A stretch of DNA of 64,000 nt from Prochlorococcus sp. AG-402-N10 (GCA_003216465.1 QCIU01000001.1:1-64000); one strand, 5' to 3'. Positions 10,503 to 20,438 are shown, counted from the first letter of the stretch. The notes: generated by a model not told the origin, from the letters alone. Made by a program: numbers and translations.

Positions 10503-11660
10503 CTAAGAACGAACTTGAACTGGCATAACTAGATAAGTAAAAGCGGTAAAATCATCTTTAGGAACTAGAACAGCAGGTGTTGTAGGAAGATTACATTTTA
10601 GAATTACACTTTCACTTGCAATAACTTTTAATCCTTCCAAAAGATATCTAACGTTAAAAGCAATATCAAATTTCTCAACATCAGATGCAACTGGTAGTGA
10701 TTCATTTGCATTTCCAATATCTTGAGCATCTGCACTAATTAGAGCTAAATCTTTATCTTCCAATTTAATTTTTACAACACTACTTTGTTGATCTGCTACA
10801 ACAGCTATTCTTTCTAGAGCTTCGATTAGTTGTTTTGTATTAAATGTGAAAAGTTTCGAAAACTCATCAGGTATTAATTGAGAATAATTTGGATAAGTTC
10901 CTTCAAGAGTTCTAGTAGTAATAATCTGATTAGTAGAAATAAAAACAACTTGACCCTTATCATAAAAAAGTTTGATTGAATCTTCTGAGGTTTTTAGAAT
11001 AATAAGTTTTTCAATTTCTCTTAAAGATCTAGTTGGAATAGTGACAGATAAATTTTCTTCATTGGAAAATGTAATTTCATTGTCATCAGATTTATCTTTA
11101 TTGTCCATTAAAACAACAGCTAATCTGTGACCGTCGGTTGCAGCTGACTCCAGATATTTCTTTTTAAAAGTAAAATTAACTCCTGTAAGAAGTTGTTTTG
11201 AATCATCACTACTACTTGCAAAGATAGTTAACTTAAGAGCTTTGATAAAAGAACTCGGATCAATATCTAAAGATGTTCCACTCTCAACGAATGGTAAGTT
11301 TGGATAATCATCTGATGATATACCTTTTAAATTAAAAGAACCTCTATCACTTTTAATCAAAATATTATCTGAAGTTTCATCAACATCAAGAGTTACTGGT
11401 GTTTCACTAGGTAATTTATTTACTATTTCTGATAAAAGTTTAGAAGGAATAGTAATAGCTCCGCTTTTTTTTACATTTGCTTCAAAGGATGTTTGTATTC
11501 CTAAATTTAAATCAAACCCAGTAAGACTTATTTTATTAGTACCTTGATCAGCTGTAAGAAGTAAATTTGCCAAAATTGGATGAGTAGGTCTTGTGGCTAC
11601 TGCTTTACCTACCAATTGAATAGCATTATTAAATTCATTTTGATTACAAACAATCTCCAT
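10503..11660 (-). CDS. dnaN: DNA polymerase III sliding clamp (beta subunit)
   Basis: DnaN forms the ring-shaped dimer that tethers the replicative polymerase to DNA. The protein is 385 aa, a typical length. It opens with MEIVCNQNEFNNAIQLVGKA and carries family segments such as ILANLLLTAD, SSDDSKQLLTGVNFTF, SAATDGHRLAVV and the C-terminal AVLVPKDDFTAFTYLVMPVQ. The start is the ATG at 11660; there is no clear Shine-Dalgarno motif upstream. It is the first gene on the minus strand next to the putative origin gap. A promoter driving dnaN, the PRC-like gene, purL and purF should lie within that gap. Confidence 0.98.
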   Translation of the reverse strand: MEIVCNQNEFNNAIQLVGKAVATRPTHPILANLLLTADQGTNKISLTGFDLNLGIQTSFEANVKKSGAITIPSKLLSEIVNKLPSETPVTLDVDETSDNILIKSDRGSFNLKGISSDDYPNLPFVESGTSLDIDPSSFIKALKLTIFASSSDDSKQLLTGVNFTFKKKYLESAATDGHRLAVVLMDNKDKSDDNEITFSNEENLSVTIPTRSLREIEKLIILKTSEDSIKLFYDKGQVVFISTNQIITTRTLEGTYPNYSQLIPDEFSKLFTFNTKQLIEALERIAVVADQQSSVVKIKLEDKDLALISADAQDIGNANESLPVASDVEKFDIAFNVRYLLEGLKVIASESVILKCNLPTTPAVLVPKDDFTAFTYLVMPVQVRS

Positions 11661-11995
11661 CGGACTTTAAAACTTTATCTACATATTAGATATATTTTCT
11701 TGATATTTGCAATTAAAAAATTTTTTCTATTTATCTAATAAATATATTCATTAAATTATCTATATAGTAGTAGTAGAACTTGGGGAAACTGTGGAGAATA
11801 TTAAATATCTTTTATTACAACAATGCTTTATTGAATTTATATAGGTGGAAAAATTTCATTTAATGTTGAAATTTTTATAGTATTTTCATTAACTCATATT
11901 TTTATCAACATTCTATTAATCAGTTTACTTGAATTTTCTACAGGTCTTATATACTTTTTAATAATTTTCCACAGACACTAATTTGTTTGACTAAT
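11661..11995. other. Putative chromosomal replication origin (oriC), dnaN-thrC gap
   Basis: This 335-bp gap has no plausible ORF and is very AT-rich at 11684-11764. It contains six sites that match the DnaA box (TTWTNCACA) perfectly or with one mismatch: TTATCTACA (11675-11683, +), TGTGGAGAA (11790-11798, reverse orientation), GGTGGAAAA (11844-11852, reverse), TTATCAACA (11902-11910, +), TTTTCTACA (11934-11942, +) and the perfect TTTTCCACA (11965-11973, +). Cyanobacterial origins have been placed next to dnaN in the literature I recall. The gap must also hold the dnaN promoter. The origin call combines observed boxes and location; no replication data are available here. Confidence 0.75.
11765..11798 (-). 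promoter_or_regulatory. Candidate DnaA-trio / basal unwinding element
   Basis: The + strand reads TAG four times in a row (11765-11776), then aacttggggaaac (11777-11789), then TGTGGAGAA (11790-11798), the reverse complement of a DnaA-box-like TTCTCCACA. Read on the minus strand this is box, then GC-richer spacer, then CTACTACTACTA, then a long AT stretch. That is the layout of the basal unwinding system described in Bacillus subtilis, where DnaA moves from the box onto single-stranded 3'-GAT-5' trios. The box itself has one mismatch at position 3. Function here is inference from layout. Confidence 0.55.
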
Positions 11996-13099
11996 TTAAT
12001 ATCCTAATATTTTGGTAATATTTTTTAAAGAAGGTTCTAAATTTTTCCTAAAAATAGCGTCATTATTTTTAATTGCACAATCTGGATCTTTTAATCCGTT
12101 ACCAGTTAAGACACAAACAATATTAGATTCTTTTTTTATTCTATTTTTGTTCTTAATTAATCCAGCTACTGAAGCTGCGCTAGCTGGCTCACAAAATATT
12201 CCTTCTTTAGCAAGAATTTTATAAGCATTAATAATTTCTTCGTCACTAACGGATTGGAAATCCCCTTTGCTTTCTTTTTTAACTAATTTTGCTTTTTCTC
12301 TATTTACAGGATTTCCAATCCTAATAGCGGTCGCTATTGTATTAGGATCTTCAACTATAATATTTTTTACTAGGGGAGCTGAACCTTCAGACTGAAAACC
12401 CATCATAATAGGCAATTTTAAACTTCTTTTTATTTTTGAATATTCTTTAAAGCCCATCCAATAAGCGGTTATATTTCCTGCATTTCCCATTGGAATACAA
12501 AGCCAGTCAGGTGCAAGACCTAGGTCATCTACTATTTCAAAAGCAGCGGTTTTTTGACCTTGTATTCGATATGGATTAACAGAGTTCACAAGATCTATTG
12601 GATATTCAGAGGATAATTGCCTTACAATTTCTAAAGCCTTATCAAAATTTCCTTGTATTGAAATTATTTCGGCACCATACATTAATGCTTGAGCAAGTTT
12701 TCCTTGTGCTACAAATCCATCAGGAATTAAAACATACGATTTTAAACCACCCCTAGAGGCATAGGCAGCAGCAGCAGCAGAGGTATTTCCTGTACTTGCG
12801 CAAATTACTGCATCACTACCTTCTTCTTTAGCCTTACTTATAGCCATTGTCATTCCTCTATCCTTAAAAGATCCAGTTGGATTTAAACCATCATATTTTA
12901 AATAAATTTTAGTATCATTACCTATTAAATTACTTATTGATTCACTGTAAATTAAAGGGGTATTTCCTTCATTCAGAGATACAATAGGAGTTTTTGATGA
13001 TACCGGTAGATATTGTCTATAAGCATTAATTAAACCAGGCCATTTTTTCTTTTTATAATTAAACCTGAACTTATTTTTAACTATATTTAGTAACGACAT
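11996..13099 (-). CDS. thrC: Threonine synthase
   Basis: ThrC converts O-phosphohomoserine to threonine with PLP. The 367-aa protein is the short form used by many bacteria and cyanobacteria. The PLP-lysine motif NPTGSFKDRGMTMA lies near residue 75, ASTGNTSAAAAAYASRGG follows, and the PLP-phosphate loop PMGNAGNITAYW is near residue 205. It begins with an ATG 5 nt after the upstream DUF1400 gene ends, and its stop borders the putative origin gap. Both flanking genes of that gap (dnaN and thrC) are transcribed on the minus strand. Confidence 0.95.
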   Translation of the reverse strand: MSLLNIVKNKFRFNYKKKKWPGLINAYRQYLPVSSKTPIVSLNEGNTPLIYSESISNLIGNDTKIYLKYDGLNPTGSFKDRGMTMAISKAKEEGSDAVICASTGNTSAAAAAYASRGGLKSYVLIPDGFVAQGKLAQALMYGAEIISIQGNFDKALEIVRQLSSEYPIDLVNSVNPYRIQGQKTAAFEIVDDLGLAPDWLCIPMGNAGNITAYWMGFKEYSKIKRSLKLPIMMGFQSEGSAPLVKNIIVEDPNTIATAIRIGNPVNREKAKLVKKESKGDFQSVSDEEIINAYKILAKEGIFCEPASAASVAGLIKNKNRIKKESNIVCVLTGNGLKDPDCAIKNNDAIFRKNLEPSLKNITKILGY

Positions 13100-13104
13100 A
13101 ATAC

Positions 13105-13677
13105 TTAATTTGATTTAATTTTTTCTAAAGGTGAGTTAGTAAAAAAATCTAATAATTCTGAAATTGATTCTACTTTATTCATTATTTTGCTTAAAGCATT
13201 GACATTTAAAATAACAGTTCTAGTTGGGTAATTTTCAAAAAAACTTATAAGATTTATTGTTTCATCTTTAAAATCAATACCTTGTAAAATACTTGACCTT
13301 AGAGCTAACATTCCGGTTTGTTGATCTTTTGCCTTTGGGGGGTGAATTATAGAAGAAATTCTTATCAAAACGACTTTACCTATTTCTGAATATAGTAACT
13401 TGCTAGCTATGGTAATTGGAATTTCAAAATTTTTATTTAATATTGATCGAATTTCAACATCTGGAGAACCAGTACTATTTAAAATTCTTCTTAAGTTATT
13501 TGTTGAAGAACCATTTTCAGCAAAATTTTTTAAAGAATTAACTTTTATTGTTCTTGAAAAAACGTTATAAATTATTTTAATTTCCTCTGCAGAATTTACT
13601 TTAGGGATGTTGAAAAGTAAATTATTTGCGATTAATATTAATAAAATTTTAGGAAATATAACTTTAGAAAATATCAT
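13105..13677 (-). CDS. DUF1400-like secreted protein (alpha/beta hydrolase annotation family)
   Basis: A 190-aa protein with an N-terminal signal-peptide-like segment (about residues 5-29, ending near KVNSAEEI). The mature part resembles the cyanobacterial DUF1400 region, often annotated as the N-terminal part of an alpha/beta hydrolase. Recognisable pieces are IIYNVFSRTIKVNSLKNFAE, ILNKNFEIPI and a LRSSILQGIDF-type helix. No Ser-His-Asp catalytic motif is seen, so enzymatic activity should not be assumed. It abuts the ABC1 gene upstream (1-nt spacing) and thrC downstream. Confidence 0.65.
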   Translation of the reverse strand: MIFSKVIFPKILLILIANNLLFNIPKVNSAEEIKIIYNVFSRTIKVNSLKNFAENGSSTNNLRRILNSTGSPDVEIRSILNKNFEIPITIASKLLYSEIGKVVLIRISSIIHPPKAKDQQTGMLALRSSILQGIDFKDETINLISFFENYPTRTVILNVNALSKIMNKVESISELLDFFTNSPLEKIKSN

Positions 13678-15534
13678 TTATATGTTTGCACCCGCAGCTA
13701 TTTTTACAAGCCTTACAACGCCTTTTTCGGTCAAATTTTTTGCTATTTGAAAACTCATTTCTTTTGTATATGGTTCACTTAAAAGTCTTGGAACTCTTTT
13801 TAGAAATATATCAATAGAATAACCTGGAACTTTTTGTATTATTTCCAAAAAGTTTTTGAAAGGTTCTATATATAAAATCAAATCTTGTAAATTGTTATTT
13901 TCTTTTGCAATATTTAATTGAATTGGTTTTGGAAGATAATTATTGATACTTTTCAAAAATTTAAAACTTATATTGTCTATTTGATTAGTAATGCTTTCTA
14001 TAATTTCATTTCTTAGAAATCCTCCGTTAGAAGAAAAAAGTAGATTGATGACTTCATCAAGGAGTTTTTCTAAATCTAAATTTGTTTGCTTTGCTGCATT
14101 AGATAATAAATCTTCCAATCGATCCCACTTGAATTTTTTATCGTCAAAAAGCATTTCCTTCAAACTTTCTCGTAATTGCGGGTCTGGGTCTTCCATTAAT
14201 CTTCTCGCAAAATATGGGTAAGCTGCACCAAGTATTTTAAAATTCGGATCCACGCTTAAAGCTATCCCTTCCAAAGTTAGCAAAGATCTAATTATAAGTG
14301 CATAGTATGGAGGTAATTTAAAAGGAAATTTATACATAACTCCCGACATATCGTCAGTAACACTCTTGAAATCCATCTTAGATACACCAAGTTCTACTGC
14401 ATTTATAAATACATCTTGAAAAGCTGGAACAATAGGTTGAAGATTTACTTCCTCTGAAAGGAAACCCAATTTAACAAAATCTTGAGATAATTTATCAAAA
14501 TTTTTATTTACGAGATGAACAACTGCTTGTATCAAACCTGATCTGGAACTTTTAGTAACTTCACTCATCATTCCGAAATCTAAGTAGCAGAGTCTTCCAT
14601 CTTCTAAGGCTAGTAAATTTCCAGGATGCGGGTCTGCATGAAAAAAACCATGTTCTAACAATTGTTCTAAACTGCATTGAACACCAATTTCGATCATTTC
14701 ATCCGGATCAATTCCTAATTTCCTAACCTCTTCAAGATTTGTTAGTTTAGTGCCATCAATCCATTCCATTGTTAATACTCTACGTGAAGTAGTTTCTTTA
14801 TAAATTTTTGGCACAGCTATTTTCGAATTATGTAAATGCAATTTTCTGAATTTTTCTGCATTTTTAGCTTCGTTCAGATAATCCATTTCTTCAAAAACTC
14901 TTTTTCCTAGTTCATCAATCAAGGCAACAAGATCACTTCTAATCAATCCAATATTATTTTTTAACCAATAAGCAATATTCCTAACTATGTACAAATCAAG
15001 TGTAATTTGTTCCCTTAAACCTGGTCTTTGAACTTTAACAGCTACAACTTCTTTACTTTTAAGTACAGCTTTATGTACTTGACCTAGTGAAGCTGCGGAA
15101 ATTGGTTCTTTATCAATAGATAGAAAAATTTCATCAATTGTTTTATTTAAATCTTCTTCTATCAATTCCATTGCTTTATCTCCATCAAATCCAGGTAATT
15201 GATCTTGAAGTTGTGATAACTCTTCAAGAAGGACAGCAGGAATAATGTCAGGTCGAGTTGATAAAGCTTGACCTGCTTTAACAAATGCTGGTCCTAATTC
15301 AACTAATAAATTGGTAAGTTCTTTAGCTCTTAATCTCGCTCTTGATTGAATTTTTAATCTTCCTGTTAATTTATCCCATCCAATTGAAAAAATATAAGCA
15401 AATATTGGTATTAGAGTTTCCCAAAGCCTTCTAAAAAGACGTTTGGGATTTTTTTGATAAATTTTTGAAATTGTATTTGGATCGTATTCTAATAATCCAG
15501 AGGTTTCAATAAAATCGGTATAATCTTCATTCAT
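13678..15534 (-). CDS. ABC1/AarF/UbiB-family atypical kinase
   Basis: A 618-aa member of the ABC1 (ADCK/UbiB) family, atypical kinase-like proteins linked to isoprenoid-quinone metabolism and, in plants, to plastoglobules. Family motifs are present in order: the Ala-rich KAGQALSTRPD helix (about residues 100-112), the AASLGQVHKA loop replacing a P-loop (about 155), VAVKVQRPG, the catalytic-loop-like EHGFFHADPHPGNLL (about 300), and the metal-binding YLDFGMMSE. The C-terminal hydrophobic region may contact membrane. It is divergent from recN with a 68-nt gap. Cyanobacteria carry several paralogues, and which one this is cannot be resolved here. Confidence 0.9.
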   Translation of the reverse strand: MNEDYTDFIETSGLLEYDPNTISKIYQKNPKRLFRRLWETLIPIFAYIFSIGWDKLTGRLKIQSRARLRAKELTNLLVELGPAFVKAGQALSTRPDIIPAVLLEELSQLQDQLPGFDGDKAMELIEEDLNKTIDEIFLSIDKEPISAASLGQVHKAVLKSKEVVAVKVQRPGLREQITLDLYIVRNIAYWLKNNIGLIRSDLVALIDELGKRVFEEMDYLNEAKNAEKFRKLHLHNSKIAVPKIYKETTSRRVLTMEWIDGTKLTNLEEVRKLGIDPDEMIEIGVQCSLEQLLEHGFFHADPHPGNLLALEDGRLCYLDFGMMSEVTKSSRSGLIQAVVHLVNKNFDKLSQDFVKLGFLSEEVNLQPIVPAFQDVFINAVELGVSKMDFKSVTDDMSGVMYKFPFKLPPYYALIIRSLLTLEGIALSVDPNFKILGAAYPYFARRLMEDPDPQLRESLKEMLFDDKKFKWDRLEDLLSNAAKQTNLDLEKLLDEVINLLFSSNGGFLRNEIIESITNQIDNISFKFLKSINNYLPKPIQLNIAKENNNLQDLILYIEPFKNFLEIIQKVPGYSIDIFLKRVPRLLSEPYTKEMSFQIAKNLTEKGVVRLVKIAAGANI

Positions 15535-15602
15535 AACTTTATTTATATAAATCTTTTTTTTTATTGGAAAAGAAGTTATTTTTTCTATATAGATAAATTA
15601 AC

Positions 15603-17282
15603 ATGTTAATAAAATTAAATTTAAGAAATATTGCCTTAATAGAGATTATAGAAATTAATTTCGAAAAAGGTTTGAATATTTTCACTGGAGATTCAGGCTC
15701 TGGAAAATCTTTGATTTTAGATTCTTTAAATGTTTTATTTGGCGGAACCAATATACCTTTAAAACACTTAATTCGTCCAGGAAAAGAAGACTGTTTAATT
15801 GAGGCAAAATTCTCTATCTCTCCAAAAGTAAATGCTTGGCTTTCTAGAAATGGGTTTGAGTTTATTTCTGATTATATTTTGGTTACGAGGAAGTCTTTTA
15901 AAAAAAATAATAAAATAATATCCAATTATAGGATTAATAATTTATCTATAACTAAAAAGATGATTGAAGACTTAGGTCTATTATTAATTGACTTTGCTGG
16001 TCAAGCTGATGGATTTTTATTTGATAGTAGCGAATATAGAAGATTAATTATAGATGACCTTGGTTCTAAAGAATTAAAGAGGATAAATTCTCAGATTAAA
16101 GAAAAATGGCGTGAATTTGAAAATTTAAAAAAAAGAAGAGAAGAAAAGATCCAATTTTCTAAAAAGAGAGAAGAGAATAATTTCGTAATTAAAGAGATGC
16201 ATAAGATTTTAGAGGAAGCCAATTTAAGTTCGTGTAACGAAATTATAGAATTAAAAACTAAAGAATTAAGGCTTTCAAATAATTTTGAGATAAGTAAATC
16301 TATACAATTATCACTTGACAATTTAAATAATTTTAATAATGAAGAGCCATCAGTAAGTACTTTGATAACTCAATCAATAAAACAACTAAATAGAGTTGTT
16401 GAATTTGATTCTAAGATTAATGATTTCAATGAAAATTTAATAAATATCCAAAACGATATAGAAAACTTAATTTTTGCATTAACAAAGTATTTAGAAACGG
16501 TTGAGAATGAAGACCTAAGTTTGGAACAAATTCAAAAAAGATTATTTTACTTAAAAAATTTAGAGCGAACCTTTTCTTTAGAATTGCCTCAATTAATTTT
16601 AAAGAGGGATGAACTAAAAAAATACATCGCAAATAATTTATACGAAGATGAGATTAAGAAGCTAGATATTCAAATTAATAGTCTGCAATTTAATTTAGAT
16701 AAGCTTTTTGAGAGTCAGTCTTCTTATAGACGGGAAACAGCGAACCATCTTAAAAATTCTGTATTATCTGTATTAAAAAATTTAGGCTTAGAAAATGCAA
16801 ACTTTTCTATTGACTTCCAAAAAGTTAAACCATCTCCAGTAGGTTACGAAAATATAGAATTTCTTTTTTCTGCTAATCCTGATCAAATGTTAGCTCCTCT
16901 CTCAAAAGTTATTTCTGGTGGAGAAATGTCAAGATTTTTGTTAGCTATAAAATCTTGTATTTCTAAGACTACTAACACTTTTTTCTTAGATGAAATTGAT
17001 AATGGTTTAAGTGGGAAATCTATGTTTTCTTTAGTTGAATTAATAAAAGCAACTGCAAGAGAAAGGCAGGTTTTGTGCATTACTCATCAGCCTTTTTTAG
17101 CAGCAACTGGTAATACTCACTTCAAAGTTAAGAAAAATGTAATTGATGGAGTAACCTTTTCTTCTATTTCTAAATTAACTTCACGAAAAGATCGTCAAAA
17201 TGAGCTCATTGAACTTATAGGCGGAGGTTTTAGTGCAGCTAATAATTTTGCTTCGACACTTATAGACAGAGCAGCCGCATAA
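15603..17282 (+). CDS. recN: DNA repair protein RecN
   Basis: RecN is an SMC-like ATPase acting in double-strand break repair. The N-terminus holds the Walker A motif GDSGSGKSLIL (about residues 31-41). The middle (about 150-390) is Lys/Glu/Leu-rich coiled coil. The C-terminal ATPase half has the ABC signature ISGGEMSRFLLA, Walker B TFFLDEIDNGLSG and the HQPFLAA switch. At 559 aa it matches the usual length. It is 54 nt upstream of uvrA on the same strand, grouping two repair genes. Confidence 0.95.
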   Translation: MLIKLNLRNIALIEIIEINFEKGLNIFTGDSGSGKSLILDSLNVLFGGTNIPLKHLIRPGKEDCLIEAKFSISPKVNAWLSRNGFEFISDYILVTRKSFKKNNKIISNYRINNLSITKKMIEDLGLLLIDFAGQADGFLFDSSEYRRLIIDDLGSKELKRINSQIKEKWREFENLKKRREEKIQFSKKREENNFVIKEMHKILEEANLSSCNEIIELKTKELRLSNNFEISKSIQLSLDNLNNFNNEEPSVSTLITQSIKQLNRVVEFDSKINDFNENLINIQNDIENLIFALTKYLETVENEDLSLEQIQKRLFYLKNLERTFSLELPQLILKRDELKKYIANNLYEDEIKKLDIQINSLQFNLDKLFESQSSYRRETANHLKNSVLSVLKNLGLENANFSIDFQKVKPSPVGYENIEFLFSANPDQMLAPLSKVISGGEMSRFLLAIKSCISKTTNTFFLDEIDNGLSGKSMFSLVELIKATARERQVLCITHQPFLAATGNTHFKVKKNVIDGVTFSSISKLTSRKDRQNELIELIGGGFSAANNFASTLIDRAAA

Positions 17283-17336
17283 AACCAAAAATTTCCACTA
17301 TAATAAGTTTTCTTTAAATCTATTTATGATTAAAGC

Positions 17337-20246
17337 ATGGTAAAAAAGATCATTAGTTTTAACAAAGAAAATTCAATAAAGATTAGAGGCGCTCGTCAAC
17401 ATAATTTAAAAAATATAGACCTAACTCTTCCAAGGAATAAATTTATTGTTTTTACGGGTGTAAGTGGCAGTGGTAAAAGCTCTTTAGCGTTTGATACTAT
17501 TTTTGCTGAGGGTCAAAGGAGATATGTTGAAAGCTTATCTGCATATGCAAGACAATTTTTAGGCCAAGTTGATAAACCAGACGTAGATAATATTGAGGGT
17601 TTATCTCCTGCGATATCAATAGATCAAAAGTCAACAAGTCATAATCCTCGATCAACCGTTGGAACAGTAACTGAGATACAAGATTATTTAAGATTATTAT
17701 TTGGTCGTGCAGGAGAACCTCATTGTCATCATTGTGGCCTTCCAATTGCTCCTCAAACAATTGATGAAATGGTTGATCAAATAGTTTTATTGCCAGAGGG
17801 AACAAGATATCAATTGCTTGCACCTGTTGTTAGGGGAAAAAAAGGTACTCATGCAAAGTTAATTAGTGGACTAGCTGCCGAAGGTTTTGCACGAGTAAGA
17901 ATTAATGGTGAGGTTAGAGAACTAGCAGATAGTATTGAACTAGATAAAAATCATACGCACAATATTGAGGTTGTAGTTGACCGATTGATTGCTAGAGATG
18001 GAATTCAGGAAAGATTGAATGACTCTTTACAAACTTGTCTCAAAAGAGGAGATGGTCTTGCAATTGTGGAAGTTGTTCCTAAAAAAGGAGAAGTTTTACC
18101 TCCTAATCTAGATAAAGAAAAGTTATATTCAGAGAATTATGCATGTCCTATCCATGGATCTATTGTTGAAGAACTGTCACCAAGATTATTTTCTTTTAAT
18201 AGTCCATATGGTGCTTGTCCTGATTGCCATGGTATCGGTTATTTAAAGAAATTTACTGCAGATAGAGTAATACCAGATACTTCTTTACCTGTTTATGCTG
18301 CTATAGCTCCTTGGAGTGAAAAAGATAATACTTATTATTTCTCATTACTTTATTCAGTCGGTCAAGCTTATGGCTTTGAATTAAAAACCCCATGGAAAGA
18401 TTTGAGTGATTTACAGAAAAATGTTTTACTTGCAGGTTCAGATAAGCCAATTTTAATACAAGCTGATAGTCGCTTTAAAACTTCTAGTGGTTTCGAAAGG
18501 CCTTTTGAAGGAATTTTGCCAATCTTAGAAAGGCAATTGAGCGAATCTAATGGAGAATTAGTTAAGCAAAAGTTGGAAAAATATTTAGAGTTAGTGCCTT
18601 GTAAAACTTGTTCCGGCAAAAGATTAAAACCTGAGGCACTTGCTGTCAAGATTGGACCGTACAATATCACAGATTTAACTTCGATTAGTGTTTCTGAAAC
18701 CCTACATAACATAGAGAAAATAATGGGAAAAAGTAAAAATATAAAAGATAATATTTCTTTATCTGAGAAACAAAAACAAATAGGTGAATTAGTTTTAAAA
18801 GAAATTCGATTACGTTTAAAGTTTCTGATCAATGTAGGTTTGGATTATTTAACTTTAGATAGACCAGCTATGACTTTATCAGGGGGTGAAGCACAGCGTA
18901 TCAGATTAGCAACTCAAATAGGGGCTGGTTTAACGGGAGTCTTATACGTACTTGATGAACCTAGTATTGGTTTGCATCAAAGAGATAATGATAGATTGCT
19001 TGAAACATTAAAAAATCTCAGAGACTTAGGAAATACTTTGGTTGTTGTAGAACATGATGAAGATACTATGAAATCTGCAGATTATTTAGTTGATATAGGT
19101 CCTGGGGCAGGCGTTTATGGAGGAGAAATTATTGCAAAAGGCACATTCGATGATGTTTTAAAAGCAGAAAAGTCTTTAACTGGAGCTTATCTTAGTGGAA
19201 GGAAATCAATTCCTACTCCAACAGAGCGACGATCTTCAGTTAAGAAAAGTTTAATATTAAATAACTGTTTTAAGAATAATCTAAAAGATATATCAGTCGA
19301 ATTTCCCTTAGGGAGACTAGTTTCTGTTACTGGCGTAAGTGGAAGTGGAAAAAGTACCTTAGTTAATGAATTATTACACCCTGCACTTTGCCATTCTTTG
19401 GGGTTAAAAGTTCCTTTTCCAAAAGGTGTTAAAGAGTTAAAGGGTATTAAAGCTATAGATAAAGTGATTGTTATTGATCAATCTCCTATTGGAAGAACAC
19501 CGCGATCTAATCCTGCTACTTATACTGGTGCTTTTGATCCAATTAGGCAGTTATTTACTGCGACTGTTGAAGCCAAAGCAAGAGGTTATCAGGCGGGTCA
19601 ATTTAGTTTTAACGTCAAAGGAGGAAGATGTGAAGCTTGTCGAGGTCAAGGGGTTAATGTCATTGAAATGAATTTTCTACCTGATGTTTATGTACAATGT
19701 GAAGTATGTAAAGGGGCACGTTTTAATAGAGAAACCCTTCAAGTTAAATATAAAGGTTTTAATATTTCGGATGTTTTAGAAATGACTGTTGAGCAAGCTG
19801 CTGAAACTTTTTCTGCTATTCCACAAGCAGCTGATAGATTATCTACATTAGTTGATGTAGGACTTGGTTATGTCAAATTAGGACAGCCAGCTCCCACATT
19901 ATCTGGTGGCGAAGCTCAGAGAGTAAAATTAGCAACTGAATTATCAAAAAGAGCTACTGGAAAAACTTTATATTTAATTGATGAACCAACAACGGGATTA
20001 AGTTTTTATGATGTTCATAAATTAATGGATGTTATTCAACGATTAGTAGACAAAGGTAATTCTGTAGTTGTAATAGAGCATAATTTAGATGTTATAAGAT
20101 GTTCTGATTGGATAATTGATCTTGGACCTGATGGGGGTGATAAAGGGGGAGAAATTATAGTGGAGGGTACTCCTGAAGATGTTGCTAATCATTCAACAAG
20201 CTATACTGCAAAATATCTTAAAGAAGCTTTAAATAGAGAGGTTTAA
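17337..20246 (+). CDS. uvrA: Excinuclease ABC subunit A
   Basis: UvrA is the damage-recognition ATPase of nucleotide excision repair and loads UvrB at lesions. At 969 aa it has the full double-ABC layout: first Walker A GVSGSGKSSLAFDT (near residue 41), zinc-finger pieces CHHCGLPI and later CPDCHGIGYL, first signature LSGGEAQRIRLA, second Walker A GVSGSGKSTLVNE, the C-terminal zinc finger CEACRGQG...CEVCKG, and second signature LSGGEAQRVKLA. It starts at an ATG at 17337 following a recN-uvrA gap of 54 nt. No defect is visible. Confidence 0.98.
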   Translation: MVKKIISFNKENSIKIRGARQHNLKNIDLTLPRNKFIVFTGVSGSGKSSLAFDTIFAEGQRRYVESLSAYARQFLGQVDKPDVDNIEGLSPAISIDQKSTSHNPRSTVGTVTEIQDYLRLLFGRAGEPHCHHCGLPIAPQTIDEMVDQIVLLPEGTRYQLLAPVVRGKKGTHAKLISGLAAEGFARVRINGEVRELADSIELDKNHTHNIEVVVDRLIARDGIQERLNDSLQTCLKRGDGLAIVEVVPKKGEVLPPNLDKEKLYSENYACPIHGSIVEELSPRLFSFNSPYGACPDCHGIGYLKKFTADRVIPDTSLPVYAAIAPWSEKDNTYYFSLLYSVGQAYGFELKTPWKDLSDLQKNVLLAGSDKPILIQADSRFKTSSGFERPFEGILPILERQLSESNGELVKQKLEKYLELVPCKTCSGKRLKPEALAVKIGPYNITDLTSISVSETLHNIEKIMGKSKNIKDNISLSEKQKQIGELVLKEIRLRLKFLINVGLDYLTLDRPAMTLSGGEAQRIRLATQIGAGLTGVLYVLDEPSIGLHQRDNDRLLETLKNLRDLGNTLVVVEHDEDTMKSADYLVDIGPGAGVYGGEIIAKGTFDDVLKAEKSLTGAYLSGRKSIPTPTERRSSVKKSLILNNCFKNNLKDISVEFPLGRLVSVTGVSGSGKSTLVNELLHPALCHSLGLKVPFPKGVKELKGIKAIDKVIVIDQSPIGRTPRSNPATYTGAFDPIRQLFTATVEAKARGYQAGQFSFNVKGGRCEACRGQGVNVIEMNFLPDVYVQCEVCKGARFNRETLQVKYKGFNISDVLEMTVEQAAETFSAIPQAADRLSTLVDVGLGYVKLGQPAPTLSGGEAQRVKLATELSKRATGKTLYLIDEPTTGLSFYDVHKLMDVIQRLVDKGNSVVVIEHNLDVIRCSDWIIDLGPDGGDKGGEIIVEGTPEDVANHSTSYTAKYLKEALNREV

Positions 20247-20438
20247 TAGTTGTATTTCTTCGCATTGTTTATATAATAATTTTGCAATTATCCTTTTATA
20301 AAGTTATTAAATAATAGTTATAGCAATTAATTTCAGCATTTTTATTAATTTAAAATTAAAAAATCATAATGCTTTCTTTATATTTCTAACTAAAAAATAT
20401 CTTATTTCTAATAGAGATTATATACGTGAAGTGCAAAA

